Below the pieces are notes generated by a model. It ran no database searches and had not been told where the DNA came from. It worked only from the letters and a program-made list of their open reading frames with translations. The position numbers and the translations under genes are program-made. A stretch of DNA of 64,000 nt from Oryzias latipes (lineage: Eukaryota; Chordata; Actinopteri; Beloniformes; Adrianichthyidae), in contig NC_019867.2 in assembly GCF_002234675.1 (NCBI RefSeq), positions 1,754,001-1,818,000 of the forward strand, given 5' to 3'. Positions 1 through 10,756 of the stretch are shown in pieces. How positions within the stretch are numbered: position 1 is the stretch's first letter; each line of letters starts with the position of its first letter.

Positions 1-175
1 GGTTGCTGGTTCAAATCCAGGTGTTTGAACCCACCTCTGTGCTTTCTAATGAACAAACCCAATGTGGTTTCTTCAGCCCTGGAGGACGGTGCGTTCACAG
101 ACAGTCATTTCTAATTGGACGTTTCCCTTTTGGCAGATGGAGGCTAAAAACAGAGTTTAGTTTGGGATTTATGAC

Positions 176-390
176 CACTTGTGCTATCTTAAGCACTTTA
201 ACATTGGGAGAGGGGTCATCTAGACCCACTAGACAGTGCTCTGAACCTTTTTTCTTCAATGATTTGTGATCTTCACTGGTGTCCATGGATTACATGAAAT
301 CTTTCTACCTTTATCCACCTTTGTCATGGTAGGGAGAACACCTCAATGTAAGGGCGGGTCATCTTGACCCCATAGAATACCACAAGGGTT
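176..390 (-). mobile_element. short MITE, CCCTTGTGCTATCTT family (copy 1)
   Basis: A MITE of about 215 bp has termini related to CTTGTGCTATCTT at 178 and AACCACAAGGGTT-like sequence at 380-390. Internally it carries GGGTCATCT...GACCC motifs and the block ATGATTTGTGATCTTCACTGG. The reverse-oriented sister copies are at 5926-6142 and 17544-17770. The CCCTT terminus next to TTAA-like flanks suggests piggyBac-type mobilisation, but no transposase is present, so the superfamily is inferred. Confidence 0.75.
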
Positions 391-590
391 ATAGACCTTT
401 GTGGTGGTGAGAAACGTGAGAGTTTTGAACGCAGGCGTTTATGTAGACTTTTGCTTTGGAAGTGGTCGCTTGCGTTGCCGAGGGCAGCGTAGTGTGCGTA
501 GCATAACGGTCGTCTGCACGCAAAGAACACGCATTTGTCACGGCCACAGCACTAATGGGATCTGCAGAAAGCTGTACGCCTGCGTCTCAC

Positions 591-760
591 CTACTCCCTT
601 TTCTCCCTACGGGTTCACGCAGCGGACTACCACCTTGATATTTACAGGTTTAACCATTTTTGCCCCACAGACAGCCGTTATCCACCGGTTAGGGCATTTG
701 GGTCTACAGCCTATAGCTGGGATTGTTGGGCAAATCTTTCATGTTCATGGAAAAAGGAGT
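591..760 (+). repeat. dispersed repeat fragment (ACGGGTTCAC/ACAGACAGCC family)
   Basis: This block contains TACGGGTTCACGCAGCGG, GACTACCACCTTGATAT and CCCACAGACAGCCGTTATCC. It recurs at 36385-36510 and in part at 21350-21440. It is a short non-coding fish repeat, probably a MITE; its ends were not resolved. The open frame running through 401-847 shows no recognisable protein. Confidence 0.55.
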
Positions 761-934
761 GATATGGAAAAGTGGGGTTTCGTGTCCACCTGCAGTGCCT
801 CTGTCCTTGCAGCTTTTGATGAGAACATTAGTCCAACGTCCGGATAAAGCGCCTCTGTTCGGGATAATTCATCCTAAAACTTCATAACTAACTTTTGTCT
901 TTTCTTTTTTTGTCATCTCCTCTGGTGTCTCCAG

Positions 935-1059
935 TGCCGGGCAACCTGGGCTGCTTCAAAGACAGCGGTAACCCACCCACGCTCTCCGGCGCCAACGAGA
1001 TCTCCAACAAGCTCACCATTCAGAACTGCATCAGCTTCTGCCGGAAGCAGAGATACAGG
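935..1059 (+). CDS. kremen1: kremen1 exon: first half of WSC domain
   Basis: The exon starts after a T-rich acceptor ending in CCAG and ends at an AGG|GTGAGC donor. It enters in phase 1 and leaves in phase 0. It encodes PGNLGCFKDSGNPP and then a segment ending in CISFCRKQRYR, the N-terminal cysteine-containing half of the WSC domain that follows the kringle in Kremen proteins. Confidence 0.92.
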
Positions 1060-4000
1060 GTGAGCTTCGAACCAGAAATCTGCTCCTGACGTTTCCTGGA
1101 TTCTGTCACAGCGACGGGCGTCTGGCGTTCTTTTTGACGCTCGTTTTCTGCAGCCGTTAAATTTCAGGTAGAGGCGAAAGCAGCAGATGTCAGACCATCG
1201 GGGCTGACAGCTGGAGATGAAGGGGCATCACCGCCTCTGAAGGCCTTTTTTCTCCTCTCTGACTTTGTCGCAGACGGCCAGGTGCTCGTTTTCTGTCTCC
1301 GCGGATTCGCTCCGGCCGCTCTGACTGGCCCCGACACCCCCCTCGTTGGGCAGCAGGCGGACTGGCAGCTGCCCTGCCCTCACTGCACATGCTCAGAAGT
1401 CCTGATCCCGTGTGACTCTTTAATTCAGCAGTCCAGATGACGTGTTTGCGTGACTCCACGGTGACAAAAATGCAGCACGAAACGTGGTTTTGGACGCTGT
1501 GTGGGTTCCTGTGACCAGACACAGGACGCAGAGGGGGAAGTGATGCGCTGTCGCCGTTTCCCTGAAGTCATGCAGGGCCTGAAATCGGAACAATGATGCC
1601 CCTTTCTACCAACAACAATAGCTCTTTTGAGGACAAGCGTTCAGTGTCGGTCAGGTCAAGAGAGTGTGTGAGCCTTTCTCTGCTGTTCTGCTCCGACACT
1701 AGAATCTGAGGAGGACGGGCGGCTTTTCTGCACCGTCAGTGCAGACGGAGGCGGAAGGTCACGCTGCAGTCCGACGTTTGTAATCAGGTTTCTCAAACGG
1801 CCCTTCTGTGTTGCAGCTCGCTGGGATGGAGTCCGGATACGCCTGTTTTTGTGGAAACGAGGTGGAGCTGCAGGACCACGGCGAGTCGGCCGGCATGGAC
1901 TGTAACCACGTCTGCTTCGGGGACCATACGCAGCCGTGCGGGGGGGACGGCTGGGTCATCGTCTTCGACAGTGAGCTCTTACTGCTGTTGACGTTGGGTC
2001 TGTTTGATTCGTGTACCCTGATGTGACCAAACAAGTGGGGCAAAAGTTTTACGATTGTGAAATCAAGTTTCAAGAAAGGGGCCTCGGAAATCCCCCAAAT
2101 AAGGAGCCGGTCCTACTAACAATGGTGTTGCTTAAAGCAGAAACCGTCGGCGTAAGCACGACCACGCCGCGCTGAAACCTCAGTGACTTTCCTCTCAGCT
2201 TCACTTCAGAGACCATCCGTCTGCATCTTCTCGGTCATCACGTCTTTCATCCGTCCCGCTCCAAACCGTCCTACCTGTGGCGTCCCTAAAACACGTCCCT
2301 GCTCCAGCTCGGCCTCCTGTTCTGGAAAATACATTTTTTCAGAATCCGATAAAAAATACAAAAATATACTAGAAGGAGCTGCATTTCCGGAAGAAAATGC
2401 AGGGTTGGATGTTATATCGCTGAATAAAAATGAAACTTAAAGGGGAATACTTGGCAAAAAATAAAAAAGAAAGAAAAAAAGAAATGATCTGCAATGACTT
2501 TTTATATGATAAAAGTTGACCATAAATAAAGTGAAAACAGCACAATAACAAAATAGATATGTTTGTAAAAAATGACAGAAAATTTTGCCTCCATTTATTT
2601 CAATGGAGGCAAAAATCCTTGAAAATCTGGAAAAGTTCAAGGATTTGAAGGAGCAAAAGTCACAGCTGGAAAAAGCTGAAAGAGCTGAACATTTGAATAG
2701 TTGAATGGTTGAAATAGATGAAAAATTGTTAAGCGTTAAGCGGCAAAAATGGAGAAAGAAACTAGAATAAAGAGAGAGGAAAACAATGAATGGATATTTT
2801 ATAGCATTCAACCAACCATGGACGTTTTTACTGATGTTCTGTGTGACCTGGTGTAAGCGGTCGCTTTCTGCGTTGTGCTGGTTAATTATTTGGCGTGACA
2901 CAGTGTTAACTCCTGCAGAACAGCCTCCCTTTATGTCTGGGAAGAAACAAACAGTAAACAATACACTGTATGAGTGTAACCAAACGGAAAAAAGTATCTC
3001 TCCTAAGCCATCGATACCTTGTAATCATCACATCACAAGTTAGAAACAAATATTGTTGTAATTATACAAATAAAAGTTAACACCAAAAAGGACAATAAAC
3101 AATAGGATGGGTTGGTGTAACAAAATTATTTTAGGATGATGGCCCCCACCTCTCTAGCAGGAGATTGTACAGAAGGGGAGGGGGACAGTAGCCTTTGGAA
3201 TATATGGAGGTAAAAAGACGACGGTGGGGCTATGACTTTATGGAAGCATTTCTGTTGCATCCTTAAAAATAAACAAAACCAGAAATGCTTTTTCATTTTC
3301 AAATTAAAGCTGCGTTTGTTGATTAAAAAATAAAATCAAAAATCAATCCTCCAAAATGCTTTTTCATTTTCTTCTTCAACACCGCTCATTCTGTTACTTA
3401 ATTAAAATGATAAATAAAATGGAATTTGACAGTTCCTTTTCAAAAAGTTCTCTGCTAAATGTGTAGCAAAATTTAATTAAAAATATCTAATTTGACAATA
3501 AAATGAATCAACAGAAATGCTTTTTCATTTTCACAATGGAACTGCATCATGTGACTCAAAAATTAAATTAAAGATCAATCCTCCGAAATTTCCACTTAAA
3601 CGCCGCTCATTCTGTGACATAATTAAGCCGGTTTTGACCTTTATTTTTAATTGAGCAACAGAAATGCTTCCATATGACTTGGAGTATAATGCAGCAGTTT
3701 GTTAGAGGTATGCTAACACGTGAGCAGATTTTGTGCTATTATAAAATAAGATAAGAGTTTTCCCGGTCACACCGGTACCAACAGACCCACTGAGTGGTGC
3801 CGGTCCGTGGTCCGGTGGTTTGGGAAGATTTTACTGCTGTCTTCCCTGCAGGGGATCTCGGTTCTGAAGGTTTATGATCTCTCCTCGTAGATCAGTCTGT
3901 TCCAGACAATTCTTACATATTAACCTTTTAACACCAGAGATATGACACCTAAATAACACGCTCTTTGAGGTACCGCATCCCCTAAACCACCGTTCTGACT

Positions 4001-7000
4001 CACGGTGGTGAAAAGAATGTAAAGACTGGAGCTACGACCCAGGGGTTGAAGGGTCAATCGGACAGACATTTGCTGACATATTTCTCTGTTATTGAAGTCC
4101 TGAGCCTTGTTTGAGTCACTGCTTTAATGAGAAGGAAGGATTCTAAGCAAAGGAAACCCTTTTTGACCTTGTTCAAACCCTGATGTAAAGCAGAAGTGTC
4201 AGAGAATGTTTCTGCTTTCAGCTCGAGTGGGCGCCTGCGGCGGGAACTACACCTCCCCATCTGGAGTCATTTACTCCCCCGACTTCCCCGACAAATACAG
4301 TGCGAGTCGTGTGTGCTACTGGACCATCCAGGCACCCGGATCCTTCGCCATCCTCTTCAACTTCACCTTTTTTGACATCTCCGACCAGGCGGACATGGTG
4401 GAGCTTTTGGACGGTTACACCAACCAGGTGATGGCTCGCTTCGACTGGCGCAGCCCCCCACGGGAGCTGGTGAACATCACCGGCGATTTCGTCATTCTGT
4501 ACTTCTACTCGGACCGCACCAACCAGGCGCAGGGCTTTGCACTGCTCTACCAAGGTAGGCCTTCCCTATGAAGCGTTGGACTTGTGTTACATTTACACGG
4601 GCAATAAAGATCGGCGGATCAACCTTTGTTGGTTCTGAACTCAACCCAAGCGAGCAACTAGATGGGATTAACAGTGGCATATTAAAGATGTTGTAGTACT
4701 AAAGGTACGAAGGTCACCTGACAATCAAAGGACACGCCTGCATTTGTTTCTAATTTTAAAAAGACTCAGTCAGTTTTTATTTATAAAAGCTACTTTTTCC
4801 AACAAGGACGGCTTGTTTGTTGCCCTGCGACCTCTGGGGCGAACCCCACCTTCCCCCAACAGTAGCTAAGATAGGCTCCAGCGACCCTGTGAGCCCAAAA
4901 GGGATTCAGCAGGTTCAGGAAATAGATGGATGGACTTGCGTGTACATCATAACAAGCCCCCCTTGTGGTCACCTGGTGAACTGCACCTCCAGTTGGGTGT
5001 TTTGGCGCTGCAATGGCGAGGTCTGAGAGGTTTTTTTCTTTAAGGCATAAGCTACGTACGTATTTCCTTCCTTGTGATACATGTGTGGTATACGTAATTC
5101 ATGCGTTTGCCATTTGTCAGTGTGAGCAGATGTCCGTCGAGGGTTTTGGCTGACGGGTCTTTACGTGAATTCGGTTTTGATCTGTTCAGAAGTTTTGGTT
5201 GCTTAAGAATTATGCAGTTAATACGCAATCATTACATAAATCTTTTGCAACTGTGCGTGATTCCATGCATGTCTGACAGACTTTTCACGCATGAACCACC
5301 GATGTAGAACTTTTATATCACGTATACGGCGCCCACATTACGTTAAATTACACAATTACTCACAAGTTTTTGGCTGGATTTAGCTTTCACACTGATTTAC
5401 GTGTTCTTTTCGTGGTTTATTTGTACTTCTTCCGTGGTTTTAACGTGGTCCATTCGTCGTCCATCTCTGAAGATTTCATGTACAGACTAATACTTTTCCC
5501 CACATGTGACTGATTTTTCACCTGTGCAGTTTGTAGGTATGGCTGTGTGACGCTGCCTTTTTACTTATTTGTCTCCGTTAATGCTGTTTTCATCTTCAGT
5601 CTATGAAGCTTTGATGCATAAAGAGTTTGTTCAAGTGATGATTGTGTCTGAAAAGGATGGTTTGTGCAAAAACAAAAGAGAGAAAAGTTCTAAAAATGAT
5701 GAAACGCTGTGCATCTTTTGTTTAGGATGTCACTAAGACTCTTTCACTAAGAGGATGAAATGAGGAATGACGCATCTGCTGCAGCTCCAGATGGAGAAAA
5801 TGAATAATGAATCTGTTCAAGAAGGAAAGCAGCAGCTGGATTAACGCTCACGTCTTCACCAACTGACAGCTTAGTCAGTCCTTGCTGCCTTCCTCACGTT
5901 TGATGCATCATCAGGCTAAAAGATATCCTTGTGCTATCCTATGGGGTCCAAATGACCCCCCCTTCCATTGAGGTGTTCTCCCTACCATGACAAAGGTGGA
6001 TAAAGGTGGAAAGATTTCATGTAATCCATGGACACCAGTGAAGATCACAAATCATTGAAGAAAAAAGGTTCAGAGCACTGTCTAGTGGGTCTAGATGACC
6101 CCTCTCCCAATGTTAACGTGCCTAGGATAGAACAAGGGTTAAAAAAATGGAACCACTTTTTATTTCATGAAGTGAGGTTGATGGTCTATTTAGGATCATG
6201 AATCATCCCAAACTTCACATAGTCGGATTTACTCCCAGTCTCTCTTCGCTCTTGAGCCCCTGAGGTGATGGAGGTCAGATTTCTTCAGGACATGTAAAAG
6301 TCCTCCAGGTGTTTTTGGATTTGTTTAAATCAGATGATGGATCTCTGTGAAGCTGCAGGAACGTCTGCCTGACAGCCACCGTCTGTATCGCAGACCTGGA
6401 CTGAGCGTGACGTCGTCCATAGAAAATTCCTTTCAGCTCCAGACGCCGTCAGCAAGCAGTGATTGGTGCAAGTCTGTCTGAGTCAACGTCTCTATGGCAA
6501 CCACTCACCAATGAGGAGTGAGCTTGTTGGAAGACCACACCCCTACTACTTAAAAGCAGGCTAAATGTAATCTGTCAATCAAGCATGCTCCCCCTACTTT
6601 TATTGAGACATCCGATTGGTCAGTTTATGTTAGAGATGCTGTCCAACGAAACCAAACTGCACCGATGGAGCGGCAGGCAGGTCAGGGGAGCACAACTTCA
6701 GGAGGGATCCCGCCGGGACGGTAACTGCGATTTCCGCTCCTGTTTCTGCAGCGCTCCGAAACCAGGAGACTGGAACAATAGAAGGCCATGACGGCGTGAA
6801 GGGGGACGTTCGGAGCACGGCGAAGCCGGCGCCGGCCGGCATCACGGAGAGATCCAACGGCACGTCCAACGGGCATTCCACCCAGATCCTCTTCATCACG
6901 TCCAGCCCCGGAAAACCGGAGCACAACATGCCAGGTCAGTGGGCTGGACCCGGCGAGACCACTAGTATGTTAACACCCACAATGCACTGCAGCCGTTCAA

Positions 7001-8813
7001 ATGTTTTCCCTGCAGCATCTTTTCAGCACATGTGCCGCAGCCTCTCTCTGCAAACATTCCTCATTCAAATCCCTTCATGCTTGATTTAAAAGAGCGATCA
7101 GCGATTTCACAAGCACAGCGCAGCAGATGTGCACCAATAATCTGTCACTGTTTACTGACAACTTCCTGGCTGAGCTGCTCTCACAGGTGCGCCACGCCGC
7201 TCAGAGCTTCGGCCGGCCTCTCCCGTTTGGTGTTTTGGCTGCGACGGCTTCTCTGATGCTTCCGTGTTGCTCCTGTTTGCAGTGTGGACCATCTACGCTC
7301 TGGCAGCGCTCCTCATCCTCACCGTCCTCGCCATGGTCGCCAAGCTGCTCCTGCACGTCTCAGTCAAGTGAGTATGAGGATGCTGGCGCTCCGCCTTCTT
7401 CCATCCCTCATCCCTTCATGCCGGTGAGGGATGGAAGCAAAACCGACGAACCCTTCCCGCAAAAATACAGCTGCTCTTTTCGGATCTTTTCTGAGTAAAA
7501 ATGATGTCAGACTGAGAAGCAGCGAGCCGAGGAGGAATAAAAAATGAGGTTTAGATGCAAACAAAAATGCAATCTGGGCAGCAGGAAGAGACCGGCCCGT
7601 TTCATGATGTTCCAGCTCAGCGTTCCTGACATCTGTAGAAGTCATCATCCACCCAAACCGGAGTTCTGCTTCTCTCACAGAACATCAATTACTTCCTGAA
7701 GTCTCTTTCTGCTGCAGCTGCTGGGAACCTCTCTGGATGTTCTGCATCTTTAGAACCGACCTCACCTGAACACGGAGTGACTGTGGAACGAGAACAGAGG
7801 ATTCTGACCCCAACCTAGTCTATTATTTAGTAAAGAAGCCAAGGAAGCCAGTGATTGGTAGATATTCTTAAATCTCACACTGTTTGAAAGTTTGGTCATG
7901 GGATCAATACTTCTTATAAAATCCACCAACAGTCTGATCTCTGCTGCTCCTCCAGAGCGAGATTTAAGCTGCAATTATTTGATCTCATCCAACTTTTATG
8001 CTGCTTGAAAGATCGCCACACTGCACACGACGATCAAATCACGCCGCGCGACCTCCTTTTGACCTGACGCGGGTCAATCTGCTTTAGGCCCAAACCCCGT
8101 TCAGTGTGAACGCTGCTTAAGAAACATCAGATCAGTTTGTTGGTTTATTTCATTTCCATGTTGCCCAAACTTCTCTGTCAAACCCAAATTTGGTTGCCGG
8201 ATTCAGTACTTTTTTCACCAGTCAGACTTCTGGATGGAATCCTCTGTAGAATTGAAGGAATCAGAGGCGTTTCAGCTCACAGCCACTAGAGGGCGTGTTA
8301 CACGTGTCAGTGCAGTCCAACATAAACAGACTTTCCCTGCATTCGGTTCAGCGGCGTAAATCACGGTTCGGTTCTGAAACTGAGAGCGGTGGCGTCTCTG
8401 ATGGTTTCTGGGTCACATGATTTTTGACGATCTTTACTACGACGTTAGCATCTTCACATGAACCTAGATGATCTGGAAACGGACTTCAAAACATTTCATG
8501 GTTTTGATCTGTGAAACGCAGTTTTTGTCTAAAGTTCAGCTGCTTTTTCCTCAGACCTCTCCTCCTCTCCTCCTCCTCCTCCTCTCCTCCTCCTCCTTCT
8601 CCTGTCCTGCTCCTCTCCTCCCCTATTCCTCACGTTGTCGTTTCTCCTCTCAGGTCCCCAACCATCCCGACTGTCAGCGGTTCTGACGGCTGCGGCCCGG
8701 GCCCGGTATCCTCTGAGCCGTGGATCATCCTGTACCGACCATCCACCATCTCCCTCTTCAAGAAGAAGCTGAAGAATCACCATGGAGACCTCAGCCCCCT
8801 GGTGGGCAACTAG
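935..8813 (+). CDS. kremen1: Kremen protein 1 (3' part of gene, six exons)
   Basis: Kremen1 is a single-pass membrane receptor that binds Dickkopf and promotes removal of LRP5/6, so it dampens canonical Wnt signalling. Six exons are readable: 935-1059, 1817-1970, 4222-4554, 6752-6934, 7283-7367 and 8654-8813. All are joined by GT-AG introns with matching phases (0,1,1,1,2). In order they encode the two halves of the WSC domain (GYACFCG and CFGDHTQPCGGDG motifs), a CUB domain (VGACGGNY, VELLDGYT, FVILYFYSDR), a Ser/Thr/Pro-rich linker, one transmembrane helix, and a short tail with the Kremen1-type ending ISLFKKKLK...PLV. The signal peptide and kringle domain must lie upstream of base 1. The tail favours Kremen1 over Kremen2. 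The gene is intact in what can be seen; its introns are full of MITEs. Confidence 0.93.
1060..1816 (+). other. kremen1 intron, no feature seen
   Basis: Ordinary intronic sequence. A moderately GC-rich middle (1240-1400) has no supported coding content and no recognised repeat. Confidence 0.6.
1817..1970 (+). CDS. kremen1: kremen1 exon: second half of WSC domain
   Basis: The acceptor is TTGCAG and the donor is GACA|GTGAGC (phase 0 in, phase 1 out). The exon encodes LAGMESGYACFCGN, then CNHVCFGDHTQPCGGDG, a nearly invariant Kremen WSC signature. The disulphide cysteines are all present. Confidence 0.94.
2368..2820 (-). repeat. dispersed repeat family A, copy 1
   Basis: A block of about 450 bp runs from CTAGAAGGAGCTGCATTTCC to a TATAGCATTCAACCAACC-like end. 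It includes TTGACCATAAATAAAGTG, a stretch of TTTCAATGGAGGCAAAA type, and GAACATTTGAATAGTTGAA. Further copies lie at 16050-16560 and 46525-47135 (opposite orientation) and 47876-48260 (same orientation). No protein is encoded. The four copies in one 64-kb window indicate a high-copy non-autonomous element. Confidence 0.8.
3239..3674. mobile_element. MITE with 20-bp perfect terminal inverted repeats
   Basis: TATGGAAGCATTTCTGTTGC at 3239-3258 is repeated in exact inverted form at 3655-3674. The AT-rich interior contains several copies of an AGAAATGCTTTTTCATTTTC motif (about 3280, 3350 and 3510) and two copies of CGCCGCTCATTCTGT-like sequence, so it is itself an internally repeated element. The outer TA dinucleotides fit a TA target duplication of the mariner type (inference). 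It lies in a kremen1 intron. Confidence 0.85.
3675..4221 (+). other. kremen1 intron with hAT-like fragment
   Basis: Mostly unremarkable. A patch at 3765-3825 (CACACCGGTACC..., GTGCCGGTCCGTGGTCCGG) resembles the GGACCGG-rich end of fish hAT MITEs; no complete element is resolved. Confidence 0.4.
4222..4554 (+). CDS. kremen1: kremen1 exon: CUB domain
   Basis: A single 333-nt exon between a TTTCAG acceptor and a CAAG|GTAGGC donor (phase 1 to 1) carries the whole CUB domain. It begins at VGACGGNYTSPSGVIYSPDF and ends at QAQGFALLYQ. Typical CUB features are visible: paired Cys, the SPDFPDKY strand, a CYWTI strand and the ADMVELLDG acidic loop. An N-glycosylation sequon NFT lies within the domain. 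Confidence 0.95.
4808..4935 (+). repeat. RTE/Rex-type LINE 3'-end repeat with GATG tail
   Basis: The sequence runs TTGCCCTGCGACCTCTGGGG, AGCTAAGATAGGCTCCAGCG, ACCCTGTGAGCCC..AAAGGG and ends in ATAGATGGATGGA. This matches the very common fish repeat tail (gcgacctgtccagggtg...gataggctccagc...gatggatgg) associated with RTE/Rex3-like LINEs and SINEs that share their 3' end. The clade assignment is from general knowledge and is tentative. Confidence 0.7.
5030..5560 (+). repeat. MITE-like dispersed repeat, related to 44660-44965
   Basis: Several blocks are shared with 44660-44965: TTTACGTGTTCTTT(TC)GTGG, TACTTCTTC(C/T)GTGGTTTTAACG and ATACATGTGTG-like sequence. The other copy is better bounded. 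No coding potential is seen. Confidence 0.5.
5926..6142 (+). mobile_element. short MITE, CCCTTGTGCTATCTT family (copy 2)
   Basis: The left end is CCTTGTGCTATCCTATGGGG at 5927 and the right end is GGATAGAACAAGGGTTAA at 6125-6142. The interior matches copies at 176-390 and 17544-17770 closely (GGACACCAGTGAAGATCACA block). The TTAA at the right end fits a piggyBac-type target site. It lies in a kremen1 intron. Confidence 0.8.
6405..6645 (+). repeat. dispersed repeat family B, copy 1
   Basis: Contains GTCTGTCTGAGTCAACG, TCTCTATGGCAACCACTC, GAGTGAGCTTGTTGGAAG, CACACCCCTACTACTTAAAA and GCAGGCTAAATGTAATCTGT. Fuller copies occur at 51475-52010 and 57045-58720. It is non-coding, and ends only 100 bp before the kremen1 linker exon. 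Confidence 0.75.
6752..6934 (+). CDS. kremen1: kremen1 exon: juxtamembrane linker
   Basis: The exon is phase 1 to 1, with acceptor TTCTGCAG and donor CCAG|GTCAGT. It encodes a low-complexity Thr/Ser/Pro/Gly segment containing ITERSNGTSNGHSTQI and ITSSPGKP. This matches the Kremen1 stalk, where ITTSP-like sequence precedes the membrane segment. Conservation is low, so its identity rests on position, phase and the short motif. Confidence 0.85.
7283..7367 (+). CDS. kremen1: kremen1 exon: transmembrane helix
   Basis: This 85-nt exon runs from phase 1 to phase 2 (acceptor GTTTGCAG, donor TCAA|GTGAGT). It encodes WTIYALAALLILTVLAMVAK followed by LLLHVSVK. The hydrophobic helix has an internal Lys and a HV-x-x-K exit, as in known Kremen1 proteins. 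Confidence 0.92.
7368..8548 (+). other. kremen1 intron, no clear feature
   Basis: No coding signal is seen. GTTCAGTGTGAACGCTGCTT near 8100-8118 looks like one terminus of a MITE (compare GTGTGAATGCAGCC near 46195), but no partner end was found. Confidence 0.5.
8549..8653 (+). repeat. polypyrimidine/TCC microsatellite before last kremen1 exon
   Basis: About 100 nt are almost purely C and T, with TCCTCC repeats, and end exactly at the CTCAG acceptor of the terminal exon. It serves as an unusually long polypyrimidine tract and is a candidate triplex-forming mirror-repeat stretch. Confidence 0.75.
8654..8813 (+). CDS. kremen1: kremen1 terminal coding exon
   Basis: The exon follows a polypyrimidine tract of about 100 nt and a CTCAG acceptor. 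It encodes the cytoplasmic tail: a Ser/Pro/Gly-rich stretch, then WIILYRPSTISLFKKKLK, and a stop at 8811-8813 after SPLVGN. The FKKKLK...PLV ending is characteristic of Kremen1. Confidence 0.93.
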
Positions 8814-10030
8814 CGGTGCCGCCACCCCGACACCCCCACCTGGCAAGAACACTGTGTGACGCCACCGTCTGCCAGAGCGACTGCAGCGGGGGGCTTCAGA
8901 CTGCCCCCCAATACTCGCACCAAAGAGGAGGGGTGAGGACTGCAGCAGGGGGGGTCTGCAGCAAACTGTGGGAACATGACGAGCAGACCGGTCCAGTAGT
9001 ACCTCCACCCGCCAAGACTGAATCTGTTTCCTGTTTCCTGATGGGGGGGGGGCAGGACAAAATTACATCACAGCACTTCAGCCAAAGGATGCCCCCACCA
9101 CCACCACCACCACGCTGTCGTGTGTGTGTGTGGGGGGGGGGGGGGGGGCACATGCATGTCTGTGGAGATCTGAGATCTTTTTTCTTCACCGCCGGGGGGT
9201 TGAAGATCGTCCAGTTCAAGTGCCTTAAGGACCTCGTCTTCCTCCATGAAGATCTCAGATATGGAGAGCCTGCCCCCCTCCCCATGTAAAATCACCCTGC
9301 TATCTTCTCTGGTGGGGGCCGGCAGGTTCCTGTGGTCTTTTACTGAACATATTGTTCACACAAATCTTTTCTGTTTTCAGGAGACCAAAGGTCCAAACTG
9401 GTGTCAATATTTGTAAAAAAATTCTGTCTGGAACTGATATTTATGAAGCTCCAAGAGCTCGTCTGACTTTTTACATGTCACTCAAATGTCTAACACATGC
9501 TCCGGAGGACGCCGCCTCCTACGCTGCTGAGAGCTCAACGCCGCCGTGTTTCCTCCCTGACAGGTTACACACCTAACCTGCACTTAACGACGCCGCCACT
9601 TCCTGATTCAGCGTGAAAGCAGAACACAAACGCATCAGCACTTCAGACAGAGGAGGCTCTCTGAGCGCGCTCAGACCAAACGGGGGCTAACCAAAGCTGA
9701 CACTGCGGATCCAGTGTTTGCATTGCCCTTTGAACTATGCAAACCGCCGTTTTCTGCTCTGTGCGCTCGCCAGTCGGAACATTCCCAGGAGAGAACGCGC
9801 TTTTCCCCAGATCATCGTGAAAGTCCCCCAAATGCACAATGACAGGAAAACAAACCAAAACTTGTTTTGGAGGAGCTGTAAATAGCAGGATAGTCAAAAG
9901 TTTAATTTATACAGTAAATTATTCTTATTTTGTAAGTGAATGGAATATAATCTATCTTTTGTATACGTGAAGTATCTGTAGTTTTATTTAAAGTGTCCTG
10001 GTTGCAGAATAAACACTGTATGCATGTTTC
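8814..10030 (+). other. kremen1: probable kremen1 3' UTR with polyadenylation signal
   Basis: No coding signal is visible after the kremen1 stop. An AATAAA hexamer at 10008-10013 is the first good polyadenylation signal in an AT-rich context and would give a 3' UTR of about 1.2 kb. The stretch contains a CAC-rich patch near 9090-9115 and a 17-base G run at 9132-9148. Overlapping antisense open frames here have compositionally biased content and are not believed. Confidence 0.5.
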
Positions 10031-10393
10031 TTAAGTCGGCGTCTGGTTTGGTGGATTTTCCTTCAGGTCATTTGAACCTTTTCCAGTCCAAAAACAAACC
10101 AAAAGCTTAAACGGACGCCTGCATGTTGGGACTTTGTTCTTCCTGTCGGTGCAATGAGTCCCAGATTGTTGGGAGGACTTGGGGGAGCATGTGCAACTCA
10201 TCTCCCCCCCCTCCGTTCGCCTCTCCTCCCGGGATGAGGTCAAGCATGCAACCTGCAGATTTGAGGAGAACAGCAGGAGCGCAGCTTTACAGCAGAAAAC
10301 AAACATGGGAGGATGTGTGCAAAACGCTGGGAGGCTCCCAACTTTAGCAGGAGAACGTTAACTCCTAAAAGCTGCTCCTCCATCTGGAACCAG

Positions 10394-10600
10394 CCTCTGT
10401 GTGTGTGTGTGAGTCTCTGCTGGTGTGTGTGTGTGTGTGTGTGTGAGTCTCTGCTGGTGTGTGTGTGTGTGTGTGTGTGAGTCTCTGCCGGTGTGTGTGT
10501 GAGTCTCTGCTGGAGTGTGTGAGTCTCTGCAGGTGTGTGTGACTCTCTGCCGGTGTTTGTGTGACTCTGCTGGAGTGTGTGAGTCTCTGCTGGTGTGTAA
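10394..10600 (+). repeat. GT microsatellite/minisatellite
   Basis: Runs of (GT)n alternate with GAGTCTCTGCTGGTGTGTG units, about 200 bp in total. The open frame across it on the minus strand is repeat-driven. Confidence 0.9.
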
Positions 10601-10756
10601 ACAGAGAGCTCTCAGCAACGAGGAGGTGAAGTGGGCGGGGTTAATTGGCATAATCATAATTAAAAGACCACTGAGAATACTTTGAAGATGGAGCAGAAGG
10701 CGATCAGAGTGGACCTTTCAAGTTTCAGGACAGAAAGGACCTTTTAAACTAGCATC

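Noticed and set aside
401-847. 148-codon plus-strand open frame
   Set aside because: It runs through a dispersed repeat block, has no recognisable domain and no fitting splice sites to kremen1.
2437-2961. 174-codon minus-strand open frame rich in Phe/Ser
   Set aside because: It lies within dispersed repeat family A; similar frames appear in the other copies (16358-16987, 46523-47182, 47878-48330), showing repeat origin without codon-level conservation.
8529-9289. Overlapping open frames on both strands around the kremen1 last exon and 3' UTR
   Set aside because: Compositional (TCC, CAC and G runs) and antisense to a well-supported exon.
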